Origin: Cordyceps javanica
Taxonomy: Eukaryota; Ascomycota; Sordariomycetes; Hypocreales; Cordycipitaceae
Direction: 5' to 3'
NCBI GenBank assembly: GCA_036850795.1
Contig: JAAECO010000003.1
Coordinates: 2,356,001 to 2,420,000, forward strand
DNA: 64,000 bases
Shown here: piece by piece, positions 10,513 through 21,598 of the stretch
Layout of the letters: every line of letters begins with the position of its first letter
Numbering within the stretch: the first letter of the stretch is position 1
The notes under the pieces: generated by a model
What the model saw: the letters and a program-made list of their open reading frames with translations, nothing else
Databases searched by the model: none
What the model was told of the DNA's origin: nothing
Program-made: the position numbers and the translations under genes

Positions 10513-11444
10513 TCACGGACTTTGTCAATTCGACGCTTGCTTTCTTTGCCTTGAGCCGTATTTAGAAAGATGGGAGAGTGTTTTCGGGAATTCCATGCTG
10601 GAGGATCTGGATCTTGTGCGTTGGAAGAGCTGAATGAGTCAGATTTTAAACGCTCAGTCCGCTCAGTCCGCCCTCTCACAACGCGAGTTATCGAGAGTGA
10701 GCTATTCGAAGCGTTTTACATAGTCAAGCAGCCCATAAAATACACTACTGAATGATATAGAGGATATATGATAGCTTATTGTGAAGACGCACGAGATAAT
10801 AGTCTTGGGTGGCCGCCGTCGCCGCCGCCGCCAGTGTCGTCGACGTCCTGCCCAGCTACTTTGCTTGTGAGAGTCGTATGTGCATTCATCCTGGGCAGGC
10901 CTGTTCTGGGGCATTAAAGTGGCAGCCATCTTGTCCATCTTTCAAAAAGCCAAGGTGCATTGATAACTAGATTCAACTGACTTATGTCGGTCGTCATAAT
11001 GGTACGAGCACCCATATCTCAACTGGGGTCGTATGAGCACATATGTACTCTGTTCAATAAAAGTCCCGACTTTGGACTGACTCGTACTGAGCGACCCCGC
11101 ACCTCGCAGTGTGCTCCTGTTCAAGGTCCTACTTATTTGCTTTCGCTGCTATTAATTTATCACCGACAAACCCTTGTTGCTGCCCACACTCTCTGGTATC
11201 CCTGCGTCCGTACAAAGCATCATGTGTGCAGGTATCGATCTACCCTCCCGGGGGCTGTGCGACCTGAGAATCTATCCAACCTCGGTATCAAGAAAAACGT
11301 CAACGGCAATCTATTCGTCCATTCTTCTATTGAAAGTTGGTATGTATTTAAGAGGCTTGTCGTCTGCTGAACACCAAGGTGCAGATTGCACAGTTAGGAC
11401 AAAGACTTGGGACATAACAACAGATACCCTGATTTCCTTTCATT
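10513..11444. other. Intergenic between the two small secreted-protein genes
   Basis: No gene supported. It contains a short GCC/GCG-type trinucleotide patch on the + strand near 10812-10833 and otherwise AT-moderate sequence. The right end carries the promoter of the next small gene. Confidence 0.55.
11345..11352 (+). promoter_or_regulatory. Putative TATA-like element of the second small secreted gene
   Basis: TATTTAAG, about 93 bp upstream of the ATG at 11445. Position and sequence are plausible for a TATA-type promoter. It is not independently supported. Confidence 0.3.
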
Positions 11445-11760
11445 ATGCTTGTCTCTGTTGTTTTATTGGTTGTCTTCGCCTCATCGTCGATCGCCGCACC
11501 GGCAGCCCCGGAACCCAATTCCGGCTCCGTGTGCTTTGATGATTTTGACTGTTTATTTTCCGTGCGTGACAAGGCAAAGAAGCTTACCCTGCACACCGGC
11601 ACATAAATCTATAAACCGTCAATTGTAGAAGACAACCATTCGCTAATGAGACTCACAGGCGGCAGGTAAAAAATGCGTGAGAGACAAGGCGAAACCAGTG
11701 CTTGGAGGTATTCTAGGGTACGTAAGCATCAAACTCGAGGACCAGGACGTGGAGGTTTAG
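11445..11760 (+). CDS. Tentative small secreted protein, two exons, 72 aa
   Basis: Proposed exons 11445-11561 and 11659-11760. The intron of 97 nt starts GTGCGT, has a CTAAT branch-like motif about 15 nt before the CACAG acceptor, and keeps the frame. The N-terminus (MLVSVVLLVVFASSSIA) is a good signal peptide, followed by an Ala/Pro linker and a mature part with three Cys (30, 36, 45) ending in a CVRDKAKPVLGG segment and a charged tail. Without splicing the frame stops after 53 residues, with VRDKAK encoded at the intron start. The same word, VRDKAK, recurs in exon 2, so either an internal duplication lies across the splice site or my intron is wrong. No family recognised. Support is the signal peptide, splice consensus and TATA-like element only. 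Confidence 0.4.
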
Positions 11761-14700
11761 TAGCTAATCAGCGGAGTAGCACCTGCGCAAAAGATTGAGA
11801 GCGATTCTGCTGCTTGCCAAGAGCGTATCCGCGGACAGGGCGAAAATGAATCTTCCAAGGCCAAAATTAAGTTGATAGTTTTATAAGACCTAGTCTCTGT
11901 TATGCTATTGCTGGACGGCGGCAAATGGCAACTCAATGGAAGGCTCAAAAGAAGATAAAGCTCCAAAATACACAGTATTCAGTAGTAACAGACGAGTAGT
12001 AGAATCACAGTTTCGACTGACATTAAAATAAATATCAACCAAGAAAGTGACTCGCCAGAGGACATCAAACCTACCCAAGCATATGTGGCGTTCACAGATG
12101 TGGATATAATTGTGAAATTCATCGGCTACACACACTCAGATCATCGATACGAAGTGAGACCATCATCACCCAGCCCTTCTCAGAGCGTCATAACGTCTCT
12201 TTGCCAAACTTTGGACGCCAGTGAGAGCATGATTGGTTCGTAGTGGCTGGAACCGAGACTGGTTGTCTTTGCGCGTGTCAAAATCTACGCATACGTATTG
12301 TTATCATAACTACCTAGACCCATTATCCAGTTTCCACGCCGAAATTCTTTCAGATTTATTCATCTTTGTCCTTCTCTCAGGTGTAACGTTGTGCTATAAG
12401 TAGTGACCTGAAAGCTGGTTCTGGACAATTGTGGCGGGGCACTAATAATTATAATGAACAAAGCCCAGCGTCCACGGGTCGAGTAGCTCCGGTTTGGCCC
12501 AAAATAATCAATAAAACACCATCCAGATCTGGCGTTGGGCCTTTCACGTCTATATCGGGCCGCGGGCTTGAGCAAACAAATCCGAGTACACGCTCCGCTT
12601 GAATGGATTATCTTTGATCAGCATAGATGAGAGCTACTCGATGATCCAACACAATGCCATTGTACCTTGGGAATCGACAGTCACGCGCAAATGCGGCAAA
12701 TTGTTGCGAACCTTTCAGACGCCCACCCGGGTGGAATGGCGGGTGTCACCATGTTAGTCGCCTGGAGCTACATTCAATATTATCAGAAAGGGGGATATAT
12801 TTTTTTTTAAATTGCAATCCGCGATCTGAACTCTGTTAGCAGACACAAGCTCGAGTCTTGTTCATCTCGGTAGTCCACGCGAGCCGCGCAATTTCCGACC
12901 TCTGGATGTACTAAGCAAACATACGATGCTGCTTATAGGGCAATTCGGGTTGCAGCCTACGATCCTTGCAATCTCGATAGACGGTAGTCTGCCGACGTCG
13001 GGATTATGAAAGTTGTAGGGGACTTGAACACAGCCAGCAGGCCGTTATATGCCTTCTGATGAGGGGCTGTGACAGGCGGAAACGTCATCATGAACTGAAT
13101 GGCCCAGAAAGCGGGCCAGACGCCGCCGATGCTATGCAAATTTGGTGCCTACTGGCAATGCCAATTTCAAAATCCACTGAGCATGACAAGTAAAGCATGG
13201 CAGAGAGCCTGAGCCGAGAGTCTCTGGTGGTGAATGTCGCATGACGTTGAGAGGCAGTGTAATTAAGAGCAGGCAACAGTAAGCCAGGAAGTTGCCTCTA
13301 TGGGTATTGCTCCGGCAATCTGCGACGATACAGCGTAAGCGACGGTGAATTGATTAGGAGCATTCTTTGGCAGGATCCATAGGATCTTTGGTGGATCGCC
13401 GCCCTCCACTTTGGTGAGGAATCGTGGATGATTTGAATCAGGCTCATGCAAAGTTCAGGGTGGCAAAGCCAATCGTGGTCAAGAGCGCGGCAAATCCATT
13501 CGAGGGCAGAACGAGTACTGCACATCATCCGCAAGGCTTCTGGTAATGATGTAGCAAGCTGATCAGGGCTGTCTCGCGGCTGGGACATTTCTTACCACAC
13601 CAGCCGTGGTTGAAATTCAGCCTGAGTCAGCTTCGAGCACACCCCGGCTAGAGAGTAGCGAGGCGTGTGACCGCTGCCGTCAGCCTTGATGATTATCTCG
13701 CCCAAATTTTCCATCATGGAAGAGGTGAGTAAGATGACGCCAAGGCCGAGTCACAATGGAGCCAGAGTTGGAGTTTGGATTCATTCTAGGTACAATGGAG
13801 AAAGACGAGTGCCGGATTTCCAAGGAAGAGGGATCGATCCCTTTCGGAGTCTAGCTGATCCTTTGATACTCAAATTCGACCTGATGGGGAATGCGACCGA
13901 TGAAGATGGTGTTACGTAGCCTCACTCACACACACATAGAGCAGCAGTCCTTGAGAATGTCGCTGCAGTTGACTGTATTGCTACGGTACCGGCTGGTTAC
14001 CTGATGAAAATGATGAGCACCATCTCCGCCATTCAACTGCACTGGCCACGTTGCGTCTGGTCTCGCAAGTGAAGAGTGCTACTTTTAACTACTGAGTAAT
14101 AAGTATAGCCGTGGCTTAATTGGGAAGGTCAGGTTGAAACTACCAGTTTAGTTGCGTGGAGCTTCTAAGTTCTCAGCACCTATGTGGCGGCCAGGTTGTT
14201 GCTTGTTAATTGATTGGGTACCACAACTTTCTGAAGCAGAACGAGTCAACAGCCTGGGCTTTTTTGAGACACATCCGCCTGGCTGCCCTGGCTGCGTTCA
14301 CGAACTCGACGACGCACTGGCGTTGTCGAGGGATCCTACAAGACATGGAAACTGGTGGGCAGACTGACTGCCATGAGCAACTGTAACACGATCCGCCGCT
14401 ACCTCGGCTTCATGCTTGCGCGTGTTACTCAATGACTAGTCGAGGGAAGGGAAGGGGAAAAAAAAGGGTAGGAGGGGATGCGGGCGGTAGAGGTCTCACA
14501 TGTGCTCGAGCCAACCAAGCCGGCACCAGGGTGAACGCACTTTGGTCCAAGCACAGGCAAACATTTTAGTCATTTACGCAGAACTATTGTTGGACGAGGT
14601 TCTTTCTTTCCGCACAACGAGAGAGTTTGAGCTGTTGCGATTTGTTCGTCGGCCCGCGACGGGCCCAGGTTGGCAGTCACACACCTAATAGTCGCCGGAT

Positions 14701-16101
14701 GGCTGGAGGGGGGGCGGGATACGTGTCTCGCGAGCACGCAGAACTAACTGCTGGGTAATTGACAATCGTTCATTGACAAATGGTCCCCGTTTATCAGTAG
14801 ATGGTAACCGCCCGTTGTGCGTGCAAAGAGGACAGCGTTGCCCTCGTCTCTGTGCTGATACTGAGTAGTAGTACTGAGTACTCCGTGGGCTCTCTGGCAT
14901 GCGACGCGGCGGGCGATCATCAATTAGAGGCCGAGAAGGGATGGAGGCTGCGTCGCGAGAGCGCCGGCCCGCACTCTAGAAGCGGAAAGTGTCCTTCTAG
15001 TACACTGGATGGCGGGAAACAGAAGCTCGTGATGACCTGGCGGTGGACTTGGCTGCCGATCCCCCCAGCAGCGCTACAACGTTGGCAGGTTTGGGTAATG
15101 GCCAGCTTGCCAGCGTCTTACGATGGCGGGCAGTCCCAGACAACTGGGGCGGGGGCCTTTTGGTATCAGCGCACCGGGCATATGCATGATGGTGGCGTTC
15201 GCCCACCCTCCCATCCTCCTCCCAGCGCTTTTGTTGGCGACGACAAAGTGGCCGAGTCGCTGCGACATGCCATACTGGGCATCGCTCAAGTCCTTGGCTC
15301 ACACCATCTTGTAGTGACAGCCCCCCCTCCCCCGGCCCTATACCGAGAATCTATTCTTCCTCGAGTTGGTAGTTACTAGTTGGTGGCATCCCCGGTGCCA
15401 GTTGCCTAATTCTCGCTCGGAAAGGTTTTCCCATGAGTCGCGCGCTAGCCCGCCCGCCCGTCCATCATCCAGGACTGCCGGCAAGAGCAAGTCTCAACCC
15501 CGACGTACGTAGCCCGCACCATAGGTAGGATGCCATGGGGATTCCGGATGCGCAACTTTGTGGGATGGGCGCAGCCAGCCGACGACTAAGGTGTGGATGA
15601 CGGCGTGGGTAAGATAAAAGAGCCGTATTATTGTTGTCCTTGCCCACCCCCTTCCCGCGCCACCTGGACAGAGAATCCCGCCTCTCATGAAAAAAAGCGA
15701 CGCACAAAAATAACAAACTCCTCTCACCCAAGCCTCTGTGCCATGTCTCATGCTGCTGACCCCGGCAAACCCGATATCAACTCCCTTGCCCCCCTCCCCA
15801 CCACGGGTTCAGCAGCCTTGTCTCTTCACTGACGACGTTGCCCACATTTACGCAACCGAGCACCGCCGTTGACGAATTCCTCTGTGCGCGAAGTTGTACT
15901 GAGTAGACGGTTTTATAGCGCTAGAGAGGCTCCGGCATATAAGACACCAGCGGTGTGGCCTCCACCGTCACACGTCAGAACCACCCACGGCTGGCATACT
16001 TATATACCTTTGGGGCTTTCGACATTGAAATTTCTAAATGGAAAAAGTAGACATGGTCTACCGGAACTAAATCACCTCGCAACCGACGACAACACAACGA
16101 G
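11761..16101. other. 4.3-kb gene-free stretch
   Basis: No gene, RNA or intact mobile element supported. Minus-strand fragments at about 12957-13588 have hydrophobic and helical patches in different frames, but no family I can name; they may be decayed coding sequence. Several TACTGAGTA/AGTACT-type short motifs occur (about 14089, 14862-14885, 15898). Near 14450-14480 there is a G/A-rich run. The right end (about 15.9-16.1 kb) is the promoter and leader of the next gene. Confidence 0.55.
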
Positions 16102-18300
16102 ATGGACAGCGCAGCGCTCGGGATCGCCTGGGGCCGCCGCCTCTCCTCCCACCGCCGAACGCGCTCCGGCGAACCAAGCAACACAGCACCGCCCATCGAG
16201 TTTACGAGCGACGGCACCAGGTATACACTAGCCTCCGAGGCATCATTGTCAGACATTTCGACCTCCCAGCATGTCCGCTCCAAATCCTGGAGCACGTCAA
16301 AGGAGAAAAACCAAACCCCGAAGCCACCCATCTTCCACCCTGCCGACCTTCCCAACTATAAGCTTACCTTGGGCTCGCCAAGTCCGCTGCATCTACATCG
16401 CGCTGCCACCAGCTCGAAGCGTAGCCACAGATCCAACAATAGCATTTCATCCATCTCTACAAGATATACCTCGTCACATGGCTCAAGCAGTTCCGCAGAG
16501 TTGCTTCGGGGACAATTCCCTACCATCCCTCCCCAGCGGCCGCCGAGACCTCCTCGTGGGCTCTTTGAAGATGAGTCGGATGAAGAGCCCGCCGATTTTA
16601 TGCTCGTGGATCACGCGTCCGAGGACAGCATCCAAGGTCTGATCCTCGAGTCGGATCAGGCCTTTGTTGATGTCGACATGGCCTTGGCCGATGCGGCATA
16701 TAGTACACAAGTCACACAAACAAGCACGGGCGTGAATCGCAAGCACTCGGTGCGACGCTCGAGACTCGCAGCGCCTACCACGGCGCGAAGAAGCTCAATA
16801 CATAGCAACAGGTCCGCCAGGAGAAACTCGATCCAGTCAACACCCAGCAACTCAACCAAGGGACACAACCCACGCCCGCCCACGACCAAGAAGATGGGAA
16901 AGCGCAACGTTCTACTACCACGCAAGCTGCGGCTGACTCTCTCGCAAGGCGTGAGCGAGCTGCTTGCCAGCCGCGCACCCAAGCGTGAGTCCGCCGCCAG
17001 CAGCCTCTCCTCGGTCTACTCGGACTACCTGGAAGACCAGCCTTCCATCAAGCGCAACAGCTCCATCACCGCCGCCAAGAGACAGTCGGCTCTGCAGGCA
17101 AAGCGGCACTCTGCAGACTCCAAGTTTGCCCTGTGTGCTACTGACGGAGAGCATCTTACTGCCTCTCAAATGTACCACCGGGAGATGCTCCCCAACTCGG
17201 TCATGGCTTGGATGGGCACCGACTCCGTCTTTGCGGAGCCAGACGAGGTCGACGAGGCCGACGAGGCCGACGATGAAGAGCTGAGCCACGAATTCGAAAA
17301 CAAGTGCAAGCTAGTCGCTGAGCCTGATTTTACCCAGCCACCTGCAACTGTGGCCTCGCCAGGCGATGCTGCTGAGGCGTGCCCGCCTCCTGTCGAGGGC
17401 TCTTCGCCGCCTCCTCCTCCACCCAAGAACCCTGCCAGGTTTGGGGCCCGCGCGCGCACGTCCCAGCTGGCCCCCATCCCAGAAATGCTTGCCGCGTCCG
17501 CCGCCGAGGGTGGTGAGCGTCGCCGACGCGGGAGCAGTCTAACCAACATCTCTCCCAAATCGAAGCGTGCCGGCAGCAAGCCAAGGACCGCAGCAGCCCA
17601 CGACTCCCTGTACCTCGTCGGCACCGCCTACTCCAAGGCCAGCCCCCTGTTCCGGCACGGACACATCGAGTTCCAGCACAAGAGCCCCAAGGCCAGGGCA
17701 GACGACGACGGCGAGGAAGAAGAGTGCGCGGCGGACGATCATGTGGACTGGGCCGCGTTCCACTCGTCCATCCTGTTCGACGCCGGCGACCTCGACTCGG
17801 GCATGGCCCAGGACGAAGCCAACGCCATGGCGGACGAGCTGGGCGACTGGTTCGAGGAGTTTGGCTTCGAGTCCCACGGCGCGCTCATCAACTCGGGTCG
17901 GTCCCGCGAGGACGGCAGCTCGTCGTCGCGCAGCATGGCGTCGTCGCGCAGCAGCGCTGCCTCGAGCACCTCCACCATCTCGGACGCTGACCTGCCCATG
18001 CCCGCCAGTCCGGAGCAAGCCCCGTTCGCCAAGATGCAGGCCTGGTCCTTTGGTCAGGCCGAGCGCGGCGCCGCCTCCGTCGTCGTCGGCCGCGACGAGC
18101 ACTCTTCGGATCCCATCCCTGTGGTGACGGAGATGGAGCTCGGCCTGGACACCTACAGCCTCCCTCCCGGAGAGGAACCGCTCAGGAAACAGGGTCCGAG
18201 CCGCGGCCCGAGAATGAGCTGCAATCTAAGCGAGGATCTGGGCCAGTTCCTGGCCTGGAACCCGACACACTTTGACGACATGACTGAGGAGGCCGAATGA
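16102..18300 (+). CDS. Unrecognised Ser-rich, largely disordered protein, 732 aa
   Basis: A single long open frame starting with the first in-frame ATG after a leader, GC-rich with coding-type third positions. The sequence is dominated by Ser, Arg, Pro and Ala. It has basic Ser-Arg patches (residues ~110-125 and ~215-290), proline runs (PPQRPPRPPRG near 140; SPPPPPPKNP near 440), acidic stretches (DEVDEADEADDEE near 380), and two more ordered islands: MYHREMLPNSVMAWMGTDSVF (~355-375) and WAAFHSSILFDAGDLDSGMA with WFEEFGFE (~550-600). It has no signal peptide or membrane segment. The mix of basic, phosphorylatable Ser and acidic patches suggests a regulatory or scaffold protein; this is inference. 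I cannot name a family. Coding status is strong. Confidence 0.85.
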   Translation: MDSAALGIAWGRRLSSHRRTRSGEPSNTAPPIEFTSDGTRYTLASEASLSDISTSQHVRSKSWSTSKEKNQTPKPPIFHPADLPNYKLTLGSPSPLHLHRAATSSKRSHRSNNSISSISTRYTSSHGSSSSAELLRGQFPTIPPQRPPRPPRGLFEDESDEEPADFMLVDHASEDSIQGLILESDQAFVDVDMALADAAYSTQVTQTSTGVNRKHSVRRSRLAAPTTARRSSIHSNRSARRNSIQSTPSNSTKGHNPRPPTTKKMGKRNVLLPRKLRLTLSQGVSELLASRAPKRESAASSLSSVYSDYLEDQPSIKRNSSITAAKRQSALQAKRHSADSKFALCATDGEHLTASQMYHREMLPNSVMAWMGTDSVFAEPDEVDEADEADDEELSHEFENKCKLVAEPDFTQPPATVASPGDAAEACPPPVEGSSPPPPPPKNPARFGARARTSQLAPIPEMLAASAAEGGERRRRGSSLTNISPKSKRAGSKPRTAAAHDSLYLVGTAYSKASPLFRHGHIEFQHKSPKARADDDGEEEECAADDHVDWAAFHSSILFDAGDLDSGMAQDEANAMADELGDWFEEFGFESHGALINSGRSREDGSSSSRSMASSRSSAASSTSTISDADLPMPASPEQAPFAKMQAWSFGQAERGAASVVVGRDEHSSDPIPVVTEMELGLDTYSLPPGEEPLRKQGPSRGPRMSCNLSEDLGQFLAWNPTHFDDMTEEAE

Positions 18301-18947
18301 TGGCGGAGTGTTTTTTTTTTTTTTGCTTTTCCTTTATTACTTGAAATTTGATACCCCCGCAGTCCTTCTTTTGAGTAAATCTTTACAACAATTTCTATAC
18401 TCTATTTCTATTACTTGACAATGTCAACTTGATGAGAATTGCCCAGCGAGCGAACTGATTCATTCCTTACCAGAGAGGCGGTTTTCCTTTTTTTTTCTTG
18501 CATTTTTATATAGTATACACTGCTTAGAGATATCAATCTTGATCCATCTACAATTTCGCTTTGTTTAGATTTTTTTCCCTCCCTATCGCCTTAATACTTG
18601 TGCGAGTTTGATGCTGCCCAGGCCAAGTCCACCACGGGCACGACTGAGCCATAAGTCGGTGCTGAAGGGTGCCTCACTGACCCCACCATGACAACAAACG
18701 GCACGACCTCGCTCGAATCCCTCCCTTTCACCACCCAACCTTGTATATCGTCGGAAAGCCTTTTGACATTTCTCCGTGCGCATCATTCCTGTGCAAACTC
18801 TTATGCTTGATTGGGTCGAATCTGCTTGCAGGTACAATAAAAATTGCAATTTCCTCAGCCGGCAGCACTAGGCCAAAGACCACAGGAAATTTCCACCACA
18901 GGCAGCAAGAGACCGATTTCCCCCCCCCCCCAGGACAAACCGCTAGA
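18301..18947. other. Intergenic between 16102 gene and cdc26
   Basis: Same-strand spacer, with long T runs just after the upstream stop (about 18310-18324 and 18488-18500) consistent with a 3' UTR, and the promoter and leader of cdc26 on the right, ending in a C run (about 18921-18931). No gene seen. Confidence 0.65.
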
Positions 18948-19259
18948 ATGCTTCGCCGACCCCCTACCACGCTCTCCATCACTGCCGAGGACGTGGCAGC
19001 ATACGAGGATCGCCGGGCCGGCGAGGCCCTCCTCGCCGCGCAGCAAGCCAGGGCGGAGGCGGAGGCGCAGGCAGCGGAGGCGCGTGCTCAGGCGCGTGCA
19101 CAGGCTGCTGCTGCTGCTGCCGCCAACGGCCAGGCAGGAAACGGAGGAGCGTCGTCCTCGGCCAGCATGGGGGGCGCTGTGCCAGGCGCAAGCCCGTCGG
19201 CGGGGAGGAGAGCGCGCGATGAGCGCATCGGACTGGGACGGCGGCCGGGTGGGCGATGA
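18948..19259 (+). CDS. cdc26: Anaphase-promoting complex subunit Cdc26-like, 103 aa
   Basis: Short single-exon gene. The N-terminus MLRRPPTTLSITAEDVAAYE matches the Cdc26 signature: M-L-R-R followed by a T-x-L/I strand and an acidic helix (human Cdc26 begins similarly). In known structures that N-terminal peptide inserts into the TPR superhelix of Cdc16/APC6 and stabilises it. The middle is an Ala/Gln/Glu-rich helix (~30-70) and a Gly/Ser linker. The C-terminus RRARDERIGLGRR is a basic conserved-looking end. Length agrees with the family (small; yeast 124 aa). An earlier in-frame region exists upstream but has no family similarity, so the ATG at 18948 is preferred. Confidence 0.8.
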   Translation: MLRRPPTTLSITAEDVAAYEDRRAGEALLAAQQARAEAEAQAAEARAQARAQAAAAAAANGQAGNGGASSSASMGGAVPGASPSAGRRARDERIGLGRRPGGR

Positions 19260-21598
19260 AGGGGCTGAAAGACAAACGACGCGGACAACGTCAACTTGGC
19301 CAGTAGTCTCGGAGAAATTCCATGCTTTCCTCTTATTATTATTTTTTTTTTCTTTCTTCATGTCCCTTTATCAAAGCGCAATCAAAGTCTAATCTGGCTC
19401 TTTCAGCCCTGCAAGGGTCCCTGTTTTCTATTTTTGCATCGTCCTGCAGCTGTCAGCCTCGCCATCGGAGGCTGTGTGCGTCCAACTGCAGACGCATCCA
19501 GAATTTCGGATCGTTCTCCTCGGTGACGCATGAGCAGTACATTACCTGGAGCGTTTATGCCTTGGCAGACTTTTTTTCTGAATGGGGAAAAACGTATCAG
19601 TTGACTTTCTCTCCGCCAGACAGCATCATGGCAGAGAGATGGATGACGCTATATGATACCTGCATACGAGCAAACAGGAAATTTCAAGGCAAGAAAATGG
19701 CAGTCTCATCTAGGTCGGACACAATGAAACCATCCGGACAAAGAAACAGCCATTGTTTCAACCATTACAGAAAAAGCTTGTTCAATGGGCGGCGCATCGC
19801 ACGGTCACCTCGCGGACAAATCGCCCGGCAAGCGAGAAAATGATCTGTGGGTCGTGGGCCGGGGAGAACAGACGGCACGCGCGATGGTTGCAAAGGCCGG
19901 CAAGGCGCTCAGCCCTCTCCGTCTCAGGTTCAGCGGGGATTCTTGCGAGGAGCAGAGGGCTATTTCTCGGAGGGGGCGGGCGGGCGGCTGACGCACATTA
20001 GCATGTATGCATAAAGGTAGTTTAATTCCCCATGACGTTGACATTCAGCGCATCGTGCAAGCCCTCTCTTTGCTGCCCCGTTCTGGTGCACAAGCTTTCA
20101 GCTCGTGCTGCATTGTCTTCTCTTCTCCAATTCGCCAGCTTCAGCAACTCATACGAGCACGAGCACAGCCTTTCATCATAGGACGCGATGGAGTTGGCAC
20201 CGAGCCGAGAAGCAGTGACGTCGAATCCAAAATGTACAGCATGTATCTTTTTTCATGATCTCGGTGATGCCAGCAACAACAGTATGCAGAATCGCTAGGC
20301 ATAATTTCGGTAATCAGATGGCTCCGGAAGTTGAGGGTTCAGGCCAGCTGCGACCAAGGGACCATTCATTCTACCGTCTATAATACTTGCACCACGGATG
20401 ATACCACCTACCAGCACTAACAGAAGACGGTTACGTAGTCACGGGCATGCGTTGCCATACCTTTCTATAAGTAGGGCTCGGTGGCTTTCATATTATGAGA
20501 GACAAACTCATTAGTCTCTTTGTTACCTCGAGCTCACCGATATACAAAGACGGCCAGTCCATCCATTGTTCATCGTCGCACGGGATGACGGGTAATACCA
20601 AAACACACAAGCCTCGACCACCTCGATGAACGGCATATTATCTCAGCCTCGGCTCCTCCTTCAGTACGATGAGCCTCTCGGAGAGAAGAGCCGCAACGTG
20701 GCGACACGATTAGGAAGTCACCGGATTGCTAGACGACTGCATGATTTTGGTACTTTTCAAGGCGGTGATTAGCCAGTTGCTGCAAGATAGTTTTATTACA
20801 TACTTGTGCCGTCGTGATCAGGGCTGCCGAGGTCAACGGCCATGTAGATCTAGTCAAGGACTGTAGAGGTGACGTGAATTCCCATCTTTTCTCGAGCAAT
20901 TTTTGCCAAGAAATGAGTAGAGAAGCACATGTTTGCGACGCATTACAAGCAAAACACCAAGGCCACAAACAGACAATTTTGCCATCACAGGCCAAGTAGG
21001 CCGCTGACTACAGAGTAGCCATCGAGGACGTTAAGTAGTAGCCACCGGCGCATCACTGCGAACTGGACGGTCCGGAGATTGGCAACTTCCTCATATGCAC
21101 TCTCTTTCCCAAAATATAGAGTAATAAGTCTGTTGGCCTGTACGGAGTACTGACAGCACAAACTTCAACAGACAGTAAGCTGAATCCATGCACCGGGCGC
21201 ACGATGCAGCCACAACGAGCGTCCATACTACTGTAGCTAAAATACAGCCATATTAATATAAAAAAAGGGTTAAAAGCTTCGTCTAAGCCTGTGTGCTGAG
21301 CCTTGAGCCCTGGCTTAAAGAACCAGGCTCCCCCCCTTTGAGCATCCAATATCCCGCTAGTGTATTATGCTTTGTGTTTTTCGTGCTCCCATGCATCTTT
21401 TCTGCTCTCTTCCTTGCATTGTTTCCCTTCCATACCTATTCGCGAATCCAGTACTCCGGAAAAAAAAGCTATTCAAATCCAACTATAAAATGCAAGTAGA
21501 ATACACGCGTTGTGCTGTTTCTACGCGGAAACAAAGGAAATTCATGCCCAAGTAAAAAATACAACTTGTAGAAAAGCAGTTAATTTGATAGTTGCGAC
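19260..21598. other. 2.3-kb gene-free stretch
   Basis: Between the 3' ends of cdc26 (+) and the Ted1-like gene (-). AT-richer, with T runs near 19341-19350. Short open frames throughout, none with domain or codon support. One copy of the motif TACGGAGTAC at 21141-21150. No tRNA or transposon ends identified. Confidence 0.55.

Noticed and set aside
12957..13588. Minus-strand fragments with hydrophobic and helical patches in shifting frames, suggesting a decayed membrane protein
   Set aside because: No recognisable motif, and the joins would be arbitrary.
14801..15379. 192-codon frame on the + strand
   Set aside because: No domain, and the other frames are also open in places; it lies in a stretch with no coding bias.
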